64,000 nucleotides of DNA, taken from NCBI RefSeq assembly GCF_900107205.1, contig NZ_FNPC01000004.1, forward strand, positions 186,001 to 250,000. The letters are read 5' to 3'. Numbering within the stretch: the stretch's first letter is position 1; the number at the start of each line of letters is the position of its first letter. This DNA is from Halopenitus persicus. GTDB taxonomy: Archaea; Halobacteriota; Halobacteria; Halobacteriales; Haloferacaceae. Made by a program: the position numbers and the translations under genes. The notes beneath the pieces are model-generated. The model was not told the DNA's origin and searched no databases. It was given only the letters and a program-made list of their open reading frames with translations. Positions 50,748 through 58,907 of this stretch are shown piece after piece.

Positions 50748-50833
50748 GTGTGTCAGACGCGCGTGTGACTCGTTCGCACGATATGCCGGACACGATATGC
50801 CGGCGAGGGAGCCCCGTTGCTGCCCCGTCGACC

Positions 50834-52759
50834 TCACTTAAACCGGAACGTCTCGAGGTTCTTCGGCGCGAACGTCCGCATGTTGTAGTCGTGATACAGC
50901 GCCGAGGAGAGGTCCTGCACCGAGCTCTCGTCGCCGTGGACGCACAGCACCTTCTCGGGGCGGGGATTCATCGTCTTCACGAAGTTCTCGAGGCCCTGCC
51001 TGTCGGCGTGGCCGGAGAAGCCGTCGACGGTTTCGGTCTCCATGTTCAGCGTCAGCGTGTCGCCGCGGCCGCCGCCGCCCCAGCCGTCGACCGGGATCTC
51101 GTCCCAGCCGTTCTGGATCCGCCGGCCGAGCGTCCCCTGCGCCTGGTAGCCGACGAAGGTGAGCGTCGAGTCCGGGTCGGTGCCGATGTGGCGCAGCCAC
51201 GACATAATGGGGCCGCCCTCGACCATCCCGGAGGTCGAGAGGACGATACACTGCTCGCCGTCGGCGACCTCCTGGCGCTCCTCCTCGCCGCCGTCGATGT
51301 GGTTGAACTGGTCTGCGAGGAACGGGTTCTCGTCCTCGTGGAAGATCCGGTCGCGGAGGTCGTCGCGGAGGTACTCGGGATAGGTCGTGTGGATCGCGGT
51401 CGCCTCCCAGATCATCCCGTCGAGGTGGACGGGCATCTCCGGGATGTCGCCGTTCCGCATCGCCTCCTCCAAGACGAGCATCAGCTCCTGGGATCGCCCC
51501 ACCGCGAAGGCGGGGATCACCACCTTGCCGCCGCGCTCGTAGGTCTCGTTGATGACCTCCTTGAGCCGGCGCTCGGAGTCCTCCTGGTCGGTCTGGTAGT
51601 CGTTGCGCCCGCCGTAGGTCGACTCCAGCACCAGCGTCTCCACGCGCGGGAAGTCGTTGACCGCCCCGTTGAACAGCCGGGTGTCGTCGTAGTGGATGTC
51701 GCCGGAGAAGGCGACGTTGTAGAGGCCGTCGCCGATGTGGAAGTGCGTGACCGCCGATCCGAGGATGTGGCCCGCGTTGTGGAAGGTGATCTTCACGTCG
51801 GGGGCGATGTCGGTGACGTCGCCGTACTCGAGCGGGATCGTGTGTTTGATCGCCTCCCGAACCTGCGCCGACTCGTACGGCGGCGTGCGGCCCTCCTTGG
51901 CCGCGACGTCGAGGTAATCGAGCTGGAGCAGCCCCATCAGGTCGCGCGTGGGCTCGGTCGTGTAGATCGGCCCGTCGTAGCCGTATTTAAACAGCAGCGG
52001 GATGAGCGCCGAGTGGTCGAGGTGGGCGTGGGTCAACACGACGGCGTCGATGTTCTGTGCGCCCGCGCCCAGCGCCTCCGGCACCTGCAGGTACGGCACC
52101 TCGCCCTCGGCGCCGGGCTTGTCGCCGCAGTCGATCAGGATCCGCGTCTCGGGCGTGTTGAGGATGAAGGCGGCGCGGCCGACCTCGCGGCAGCAGCCGA
52201 GCGTGGTGATCCGGACCCACTCCTCGTCGGAGAGCTCCTCGCGGTGGATCTGTCGTCCGACGCGTTCGAGGATGTCGCGGCGCTCCTCGCGCTCCTGTTT
52301 CAGGAAGTTGCGGACGTTCGAGACCGTCGAGGACTCGATCGGCGGGGTCCGGACGACCTCCGGGGTCCAGCCGACCTCCTGGGTGATCTCCCGGAGCGTC
52401 GAGCCGCGCCGGCCGATCACCATCCCCGGCTTCTGGGCCTCGATGACGACTTCCCCGGTGTCGGCGTGGAAGTCGAGGTCGCTGATCCCCGCCTCCTCGG
52501 GGACGACGTCGAGGACCTGCTGTCGGGCCTCGCTGGGCGGCGACAGCGTGCTCGGGTCCGGCCGCACCGTGATCCGCTTGCGCAGCTGGGAGGCGAGCCG
52601 GCGGATCAGGTCGCCGTCGCCCGCGAACCGCTTCGGGTCGCGGGTGTAGACGACGAGCTCCGGCCCCTCGTATTTCACGTCGGTGATCGTGATGTCGTTC
52701 GGGATCTCCTGTTCGATCTGGGATCTGATGTCTTCGAGTTGGGTGTCGACTTGGCTCAT
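50834..52759 (-). CDS. aCPSF1, beta-CASP ribonuclease for mRNA 3' ends
   Basis: A 641-residue archaeal CPSF1 (FttA). Residues 1-145 hold two KH domains with GMVIGRRGS at 112-120. A metallo-beta-lactamase domain follows with HAHLDH at residues 244-249, and beta-CASP motifs include SGDIHYDD, TYGGRND and STSGMVEGGP. It ends in HADRQGLENFVKTMNPRPEK and VHGDE. The enzyme cleaves RNA near U-rich terminators and promotes transcription termination in archaea. Metal-binding residues are intact. It lies on the same strand as the smc group but has a 117-base gap to it and is probably transcribed separately. Confidence 0.95.
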   Translation of the reverse strand: MSQVDTQLEDIRSQIEQEIPNDITITDVKYEGPELVVYTRDPKRFAGDGDLIRRLASQLRKRITVRPDPSTLSPPSEARQQVLDVVPEEAGISDLDFHADTGEVVIEAQKPGMVIGRRGSTLREITQEVGWTPEVVRTPPIESSTVSNVRNFLKQEREERRDILERVGRQIHREELSDEEWVRITTLGCCREVGRAAFILNTPETRILIDCGDKPGAEGEVPYLQVPEALGAGAQNIDAVVLTHAHLDHSALIPLLFKYGYDGPIYTTEPTRDLMGLLQLDYLDVAAKEGRTPPYESAQVREAIKHTIPLEYGDVTDIAPDVKITFHNAGHILGSAVTHFHIGDGLYNVAFSGDIHYDDTRLFNGAVNDFPRVETLVLESTYGGRNDYQTDQEDSERRLKEVINETYERGGKVVIPAFAVGRSQELMLVLEEAMRNGDIPEMPVHLDGMIWEATAIHTTYPEYLRDDLRDRIFHEDENPFLADQFNHIDGGEEERQEVADGEQCIVLSTSGMVEGGPIMSWLRHIGTDPDSTLTFVGYQAQGTLGRRIQNGWDEIPVDGWGGGGRGDTLTLNMETETVDGFSGHADRQGLENFVKTMNPRPEKVLCVHGDESSVQDLSSALYHDYNMRTFAPKNLETFRFK

Positions 52760-53085
52760 AGGTGAAAACCCCCCGCCGTGACCGGCGCCGCGTCCGCCCC
52801 GGTCCGACCGATCGGACGGGGACGAGCGGGTTCGAGGTCCGACGACTGCTGTGTCGTCACGCGAGACGAGGGAGGCATAATGGCGAGTACTGTCGGTAGC
52901 TTCGTCTGCGGGAAGAGACGGCGAAAACCCGCTTACCCGGTCATAGACGCCACCCGTTATAAAAGCCTTCGCAAACGGTCACCGCCGATCGCGGTCGGCG
53001 ACGTCGGCCGGTCGCTCCGTCTCCCGGTCGAACGTTCCCGAACCAGGGGAACGTACTTGACCGTCAGCCGTCGTAGTGGCTCACG
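52760..53085. other. Divergent intergenic region upstream of aCPSF1
   Basis: 326 bases with one strong promoter-like element, TTATAAAAG at 52957-52965, readable as TATA on either strand but distant from both starts (about 120 bases from 53086 and 200 from 52759). If it serves aCPSF1 the message would have a long leader. I see no protein gene in it. Confidence 0.5.
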
Positions 53086-53577
53086 ATGCGACTCACGCCC
53101 GACCGCGTCGCGGCCGAATACGAGTGGGTGCGCGAGCGCGAGCCGACCGTCGTGGCGCTCATCAACGAGACGCGCGACGCCCTCGGCGACCGGTTCGGAA
53201 CCGACGTCGCCTCGGTCGCTCCGGCGGCGTATCGGGAGGCCGTCGACGCCGTCTTCGCGGACGGCGAGGTGGCGGTCAACGTCGCCGGCTACGTCGCGAT
53301 CCTCCGGAATCTCGACGTCGCGAACGACTATCCGGGGTTCGTCGTCGACGAGGTGCTGGGCCGCGCGCTCGCGGAGACGATCGCCGGCGGACAGCCCCTC
53401 TCGCTGCTCGCCGGCGCGACCTTCCACTTCGCGGACGTCCACACTCACGGCGCGGACGGGGATGCCGCCGGGATCGACGACCTGGACGCCGCCCTCGCGG
53501 CCGGGTTCCAGACGCGGCTGCCGGGGTGGGAGTGGCGCGAGGAACCGAGTCCGTTCGGCGTCGACGTCGACGGCTGA
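53086..53577 (+). CDS. Conserved haloarchaeal hypothetical protein
   Basis: A 163-residue soluble acidic protein. The N-terminal half (MRLTPDRVAAEYEWVREREP, then NETRDALGDRFGTDV) looks helical, and the second half contains GGQPLSLLAGATFHFADVHT, with a HADVH-like spot in FHFADVHTHGADG. Three nearby histidines could bind a metal, but no family motif is recognised. No domain name can be given. It starts 326 bases from the divergent aCPSF1 gene and is convergent with gltB, separated from it by a small tandem repeat. Confidence 0.65.
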   Translation: MRLTPDRVAAEYEWVREREPTVVALINETRDALGDRFGTDVASVAPAAYREAVDAVFADGEVAVNVAGYVAILRNLDVANDYPGFVVDEVLGRALAETIAGGQPLSLLAGATFHFADVHTHGADGDAAGIDDLDAALAAGFQTRLPGWEWREEPSPFGVDVDG

Positions 53578-53606
53578 GGGAGCGACGAGTCGTTGGCCGG
53601 ACCGTG

Positions 53607-53693
53607 GTTCCGGTCAGCCGCCGTTCCGGTCAGCCGTCGTTCCGGTCAGCCGTCAGCCGTCGTTCCGGTCAGCCGCCGTTCCGGTCAGTCGTC
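53607..53693. repeat. 16-bp tandem repeat at the gltB 3' end
   Basis: About five copies of GTTCCGGTCAGCCGCC with small changes between the gene at 53086 and gltB. The last copy reaches into the gltB stop codon region. Confidence 0.85.
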
Positions 53694-56600
53694 GCTCGAG
53701 ACGACGTTCGCGTCCGCCTCCGGGAGCACGTCCGCGGTCGCGGCCGGGGGTCGCGCGTCGCGGACGTCCTCGCCGATCCCCTCCGCGATGACGTCGGCGT
53801 AGGCGTCGGGGAACACCCGAACGAACGACTCGAGCGCGGCCTCCCAGTCGTCGAGCAGCTCGCGGGCGCGGTCGCTTTCGGTGTAGGCCGCGTGGTTCTC
53901 CACGAGCCGGCGGAGCATCGCCTCGTCGCGCTCGGAGAGGTCCCGCGAGAGCGACACCATCCCCGTGTTGGCCCGCTCCGCGAGGCGGTCGTCGGGGTCG
54001 TGGACGTAGGCGATGCCGCCGGACATCCCGGCCGCGAAATTCCGGCCGGTCTCGCCGAGGACGGCCACGACGCCGCCGGTCATGTACTCGCAGCCGTGGT
54101 CGCCGACGCCCTCCACGACCGCCGTGGCCCCGGAGTTGCGAACGCCGAAGCGCTCGCCGGCGACGCCGTTGACGTAGACCTCGCCGGCGGTCGCGCCGTA
54201 CAGGCAGACGTTGCCGACGACGACGTTCCCGCTCGCGTCGTAGCCCGCGTCCGGGGGCGTGTTCACGACCAGCTTCCCGCCCGAGAGACCCTTCCCGACG
54301 TAGTCGTTGGCCGCGCCGGTCAGCGAGAAGGTGACGCCCTCCGCGAGGAACGCGCCGAAGCTCTGGCCGGCGTAGCCGTCGAAGTCGACGGCGATCGTGT
54401 CGTCGGCCAGCCCGTCGCCGCCGTGTTCGCTCACGACGCGGTTCGAGAGGGTCGCGCCGACCGCCCGGTCGACGTTCGTGACGTCCTCGTGGATCGACAC
54501 CGGCGCGCCGTCCGCGATGGCGTCGGCGGCGGCGTCGATGAGGTCCCAGTCGAGCCGGTCGTCGACCTCGTGGTCCTGCTCGCGGACCTTCGTCCGGACC
54601 GAGCCGGTCGGCTCCGCGATGACGCTCGAGAGATCGAGGTGTCGCGCCTTCTCGTGGTCCGTCTCGCGCTGTGCGAGCAGTTCGGGGCGGCCGATCAGCT
54701 CCTCGAGGGTCCTGAAGCCGAGATCGGCCATGATCTCCCGGAGCTCCTCGGCGATGAAGGTCATGTAGTTGATGACGTGGTCGGGCTCGCCGGGGAACCG
54801 CTGTCGCAGGTCCTCGCGCTGGGTCGCGACGCCGACCGGACAGGTGTTCTCGTGACACTGCCGGGCCATCACGCAGCCGGAGGTGACCAGCGAGGCCGTC
54901 CCGAACACGTACTCCTCGGCGCCCAGCAGCGCGGCGACGGCGACGTCGCGGCCGGTCCGCAGCCCGCCGTCCGCGGAGACCCGGATGCGGTCGCGCAGGC
55001 CGGTCGCCCGCAGCATCTGGTTCGTCTCCGCGAGACCCAGCTCCCACGGGAGGCCGGCGTTCTTGATCGAGGTCTTCGGGGACGCCCCCGTCCCGCCGGA
55101 GTGGCCCGAGACGTGGACCACGTCCGCGTTCGCCTTCGCGACGCCGGCCGCGATCGTCCCGATGCCCGCCTCCGAGACGAGCTTGACGTTGACGTCCGCG
55201 TCCGGATTGGCCGACTTCAGGTCGTAGATGAGCTGTTTCAGGTCCTCGATCGAGTAGATGTCGTGTTGGGGCGGCGGCGAGATGAGCCCGACCCCCGGCG
55301 TCGAGCACCGGACGTGGGCGATCATCTCGTTGACCTTCTTCCCGGGGAGGTGGCCGCCCTCGCCGGGCTTTGACCCCTGCGCCATCTTGATCTGGAGCTC
55401 GTCGGCCGAGGCGAGGTACTCCGCGGTGACGCCGAACCGGCCCGAGGCCACCTGCTTGACGTTGCATTCGCGCTCGGTGCCGAACCGCTCGGGCGGCTCG
55501 CCGCCCTCGCCGGTGTTCGATTTCGCCCCGATCCGGTTCATCGCGATCGAGTTGTTCTCGTGGGCCTCCGGCGAGATGCTGCCCAGCGACATCGCCGCGG
55601 TCGAGAACCGTTTCACGATCTCCTCGACCGGCTCCACCTCCTCGACCGGCACCGGGTCGCGGTCGGCGTCGAACTCCAGGAGCCCCCGCAGCGTGTGTGG
55701 CGACCCCTCCTGGTCGTTGACTTCCGCGGCGAACTCCCGGTACTGGTCGTACTCGCCGGACCGCACCGCCTGCTGGAGCGTCCCGACCGTCTGCGGGTTC
55801 CAGCCGTGTTTGATCCCGGACGACCGGTGTTCGTACTCGCCGACGGTCTCGAGTTGCGGGTCGGCGCCGAACGCCATCGCGTGTCGCGTCCGGACGTCGC
55901 CCTCGATCTCGTCGATGCCGATGCCCTCGGTGCGGATCTCGGTGCCCGAGAAGTATTCCGCGACGAACCCGGAGTCGAGCCCGACCGCCTCGAAGATCTG
56001 CGCGCCCTGGTAGCTCTCCATCGTCGAGATGCCCATCTTCGCCATCGTCTTGAGCAGGCCGTCCTCGAGCGCGCCGCGGTAGGCGGCGATCGCCTCGGCC
56101 TCGTCGGCCCCGTCCGGGCCGGCGACGACGTCGGCGATGGAGGCGTACGCGAGGTAGGGGGTCACCGCGCCGGCGCCGTAGCCGACGAGGGTCGCGATAT
56201 GGTGGACCTCGTGTGGCTCGCCGGACTCCACGACGAGCCCGGCGTGGTTCCGGAGCCCGTTGCGAACCAGGTGGTGGTGGACCGCCCCGGTCGCGAGCAG
56301 GCTCGGGATCGCGATCCGGTCGGGGCCGATCGCCCGGTCCGAGAGGACGATCACGTCCGCGCCGTCCTCGATCGCCGCCGCGGCGTCGTCACGGAGCCGC
56401 GAGACGGCGTCCTCGAGGTCCGTCTCCGGCGGGAACGTCGTATCGAGAACCGTCGATTCGAGGGGCGTTTCGTCGGCGAGGGAACCGTCCGCGGCGCCGG
56501 ACGCGCCGGCTGCGGCGGCGTTCTCCTCGCTCCCGCCGAGCGCCTTGATCGACTCGGTCTCGGCGTCGGTGAGGATCGGCGTCTCGGACACGAGCTGTCG

Positions 56601-58562
56601 CGCGTGCTCGGCCGACTCGTCGAGGAGGTTCCGCTGGAAGCCGAGCCGCGTCTCGAGGGAGGTGACGAGCTCCTCGCGGATGTAGTCGATCGGCGGGTTC
56701 GACACCTGCGCGAACAGCTGCTTGAAGTAGGTGAACAGCGGCCGGTCGACGTCCGACAGCACCGACAGCGGGGTGTCGTCGCCCATCGACCCGACCGGGT
56801 CCTTCCCCTCCCTGGCCATCGGCTCGACCAGGTGGTTCATCGAGTCGGTCGTGTAGCCGAAGGCGGCCTGGCGGGCGCGCAGCGGCGAGGTGCCCTCGAC
56901 ATCGTTCGCATCGGCGTCGGCCTCATCGTCCGCACCGGCGTCGGTCTCGGCGTCGGCCTCATCGTCCGCACCGGCGCCGATGCCGGCGCTCGTGGGATCG
57001 TCCGTCTCGAGGAGGTCGGAGAGCGCGACCTGCTCCTCGGCGACCCATTCGCCGTAGCGGTCGTCAGTCAGATCCGCGAAGACCTCCTCGTCGGGGACGA
57101 CGCGGCCCGACTCCAGGTCGGCGACGAAGATCTCGCCGGGCTGGAGCCGGCCGCGGCGCTCGACCTCGGCGGGGTCGGTCGGCAGCGCGCCGACCTCGCT
57201 GCCCACGATCAGGCGGTCGTCGCTCGTGACCTCGTAGCGGCACGGGCGGAGCCCGTTGCGGTCGAGGACGCCGGCGACGCGGTCGCCGTCGAAGCCCAGC
57301 ACGAGCGCGGGGCCGTCCCAGGGCTCGACGAGCGAGGCGTGGTAGTCGTACCAGTCGGCCCTGGCCGCGTCCATCAGGTGGTCGTCGCGGAACGCCTCGG
57401 GGATCAGCATCCGGAGCACGTGGGGCAGCTCCCGGCCGGTCTGAACGAGCAATTCGAGCGCGTTGTCGACCGAGGCGGTGTCGGACTGGTTCGGGTCGTC
57501 GATGACCGGCTTCACCGTCTCGAGGTCGGCGCCGAAGCCGGGGTGGGAGACGTCGGTCTCCCGCGCCCGCATCCAGTTGATGTTCCCCTGGATCGTGTTG
57601 AACTCGCCGTTGTGGACGATGTTGCGGTACGGATGGGCGAGATGCCACGCGCCGAGGGTGTTCGTCGAGAAGCGGGCGTGCACCAACGCGGCGCGGGAGG
57701 CGAACCGCTCGTCCCGCAGGTCCGGGAAGTAGCCGGCGAGCTGCTCGCCCTTCAGCAGCCCCTTATAAACCACGCGACGGCGGTCGAGCGAGGCGATATA
57801 AAAGCGGCCGCTGCCGTCCACGTCCTCGGCCGCCGTCTCGATCGCCTTCCGGGCGACGTAGAGCGCGCGGTCGAACCCGAGCAGCGCCGGATCCCGGTCG
57901 GCGTCGGCGTCCGCATCCGCGTCGACGAAGCGGTCGGCCGGGTCGGCCTCGTCGGTCGGCGCCACGAAGACCTGCCAGTGGTCGGGCTCCGACTCGAGCG
58001 CCGTCGCGCCGAGGTCGCCGTTCTCGGTCGGGACCGACCGCCACGCGAGGATCTCGAGGCCGTACTCCGCGAGCGTCTCGGCGACGACGTCGAACAGCTG
58101 CCCGCGAGCCCGCTCGTCCTGGGGCAAGAACAGCGACCCGACGGCGTACTCGTCGGGAAGATCGGCGTCGACGACCGACCGGAAGAACGCGTCCGGCCGC
58201 TGGACCATGATCCCGGCGCCGTCGCCGGTGTCCGGCTCGGTGCCGGTCGTCCCGCGGTGTTCGAGGTTCTCGAGCAGCCGGACCGCGTCGGCGACGACGT
58301 CGTGGCTCGGGCCGCCCTCGAGGTCGACGACCGCGCCGACGCCGCAGTTCGATCGGTCATCGGTCGGGTCAGCGAGGCCGTCGCCGTTCTTTTCGCCGTC
58401 CGCTCGGACGGTCCCGTCCCCTCGGACGGTCCGTTCGTCATCGTCGCGAACGCCGTCCGTGCCGCGTACGTCGCGCCCGTCCGCGTTCTCCGTGCCGGCG
58501 TGTCGCCCGGAGCCCGCCGCGCCGTCGCTCGGCTCGGGGGTGGTACTGTGTGGCTTGGTCAT
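53685..58562 (-). CDS. gltB: Glutamate synthase large subunit
   Basis: A 1625-residue enzyme combining glutaminase and synthase domains. It makes glutamate from glutamine and 2-oxoglutarate. The N-terminal nucleophile is in SNCGVGAVVD at Cys73, preceded by a 72-residue Asp/Gly-rich extension that should be removed to free it. LEHRGTTGTEPDTGDGAGIM is the glutaminase block. The FMN/Fe-S domain has CVMARQCHENTCPVG (Cys-x5-Cys-x4-Cys), and the C-terminal GXGXG solenoid is present. An acidic insertion near residue 525 carries a 36-bp-period duplication (56911-56976). No small subunit gene is nearby, which is usual in ferredoxin-type enzymes. Confidence 0.95.
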   Translation of the reverse strand: MTKPHSTTPEPSDGAAGSGRHAGTENADGRDVRGTDGVRDDDERTVRGDGTVRADGEKNGDGLADPTDDRSNCGVGAVVDLEGGPSHDVVADAVRLLENLEHRGTTGTEPDTGDGAGIMVQRPDAFFRSVVDADLPDEYAVGSLFLPQDERARGQLFDVVAETLAEYGLEILAWRSVPTENGDLGATALESEPDHWQVFVAPTDEADPADRFVDADADADADRDPALLGFDRALYVARKAIETAAEDVDGSGRFYIASLDRRRVVYKGLLKGEQLAGYFPDLRDERFASRAALVHARFSTNTLGAWHLAHPYRNIVHNGEFNTIQGNINWMRARETDVSHPGFGADLETVKPVIDDPNQSDTASVDNALELLVQTGRELPHVLRMLIPEAFRDDHLMDAARADWYDYHASLVEPWDGPALVLGFDGDRVAGVLDRNGLRPCRYEVTSDDRLIVGSEVGALPTDPAEVERRGRLQPGEIFVADLESGRVVPDEEVFADLTDDRYGEWVAEEQVALSDLLETDDPTSAGIGAGADDEADAETDAGADDEADADANDVEGTSPLRARQAAFGYTTDSMNHLVEPMAREGKDPVGSMGDDTPLSVLSDVDRPLFTYFKQLFAQVSNPPIDYIREELVTSLETRLGFQRNLLDESAEHARQLVSETPILTDAETESIKALGGSEENAAAAGASGAADGSLADETPLESTVLDTTFPPETDLEDAVSRLRDDAAAAIEDGADVIVLSDRAIGPDRIAIPSLLATGAVHHHLVRNGLRNHAGLVVESGEPHEVHHIATLVGYGAGAVTPYLAYASIADVVAGPDGADEAEAIAAYRGALEDGLLKTMAKMGISTMESYQGAQIFEAVGLDSGFVAEYFSGTEIRTEGIGIDEIEGDVRTRHAMAFGADPQLETVGEYEHRSSGIKHGWNPQTVGTLQQAVRSGEYDQYREFAAEVNDQEGSPHTLRGLLEFDADRDPVPVEEVEPVEEIVKRFSTAAMSLGSISPEAHENNSIAMNRIGAKSNTGEGGEPPERFGTERECNVKQVASGRFGVTAEYLASADELQIKMAQGSKPGEGGHLPGKKVNEMIAHVRCSTPGVGLISPPPQHDIYSIEDLKQLIYDLKSANPDADVNVKLVSEAGIGTIAAGVAKANADVVHVSGHSGGTGASPKTSIKNAGLPWELGLAETNQMLRATGLRDRIRVSADGGLRTGRDVAVAALLGAEEYVFGTASLVTSGCVMARQCHENTCPVGVATQREDLRQRFPGEPDHVINYMTFIAEELREIMADLGFRTLEELIGRPELLAQRETDHEKARHLDLSSVIAEPTGSVRTKVREQDHEVDDRLDWDLIDAAADAIADGAPVSIHEDVTNVDRAVGATLSNRVVSEHGGDGLADDTIAVDFDGYAGQSFGAFLAEGVTFSLTGAANDYVGKGLSGGKLVVNTPPDAGYDASGNVVVGNVCLYGATAGEVYVNGVAGERFGVRNSGATAVVEGVGDHGCEYMTGGVVAVLGETGRNFAAGMSGGIAYVHDPDDRLAERANTGMVSLSRDLSERDEAMLRRLVENHAAYTESDRARELLDDWEAALESFVRVFPDAYADVIAEGIGEDVRDARPPAATADVLPEADANVVSSDD
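56911..56976. repeat. 36-bp-period duplication inside gltB
   Basis: TCGGCGTCGGCCTCATCGTC and the following ten bases occur at 56911 and 56947, encoding repeated Asp/Glu/Ala in an acidic insertion of GltB. Confidence 0.8.
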
Positions 58563-58907
58563 ACGCCTACGGAACCGGCTTCAACTTAAAGGGCTAACCC
58601 TGATACACTTAGGGAGCCTTACCCACCCATTAGGGAATATAAGGTCATTATTGTTAAGGGGCTGTGACTGAATAGCATAGGTTTAAATACACAATTTTCA
58701 CCGAGTTTTTCTCCGGTTATGGATTCTATATTCTGCTCATTGTTTATGTGTGTGGTTTAAATACTCCTCCTGGAATATGTCTCTCAAATTCTCTTCTCCA
58801 CGAAGCTGCTCACGGCGTTCCGATCGTGGGTCGATGGTCGGCCGAAACGGGCGGTTCGCATCGTCGGCCAACGGGGCAGTCGTCGTCCGGACTGACCGGT
58901 CCGACGG
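58563..58907. promoter_or_regulatory. AT-rich control region upstream of gltB
   Basis: 345 bases, noticeably AT-rich between about 58580 and 58800. On the minus strand TTTAAG at 58585-58590 is centred 26 bases before the gltB ATG and is its likely TATA element. On the plus strand two strong TTTAAATA elements lie at 58682-58689 and 58756-58763, 74 bases apart, pointing away from gltB toward the proS 3' end. CCCTGATACACTTAGGG (58598-58614) is a short imperfect inverted repeat near the gltB promoter. No annotated gene explains the plus-strand promoters. Confidence 0.55.

Noticed and set aside
46808-52765. A 1985-codon plus-strand frame opposite smc and aCPSF1
   Set aside because: It is the antisense image of well-identified genes and its predicted sequence is low-complexity Leu/Asp/Val/Arg without any motif.
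55560-58589. Long plus-strand frame opposite gltB
   Set aside because: Antisense image of GltB; no independent promoter, no domain.
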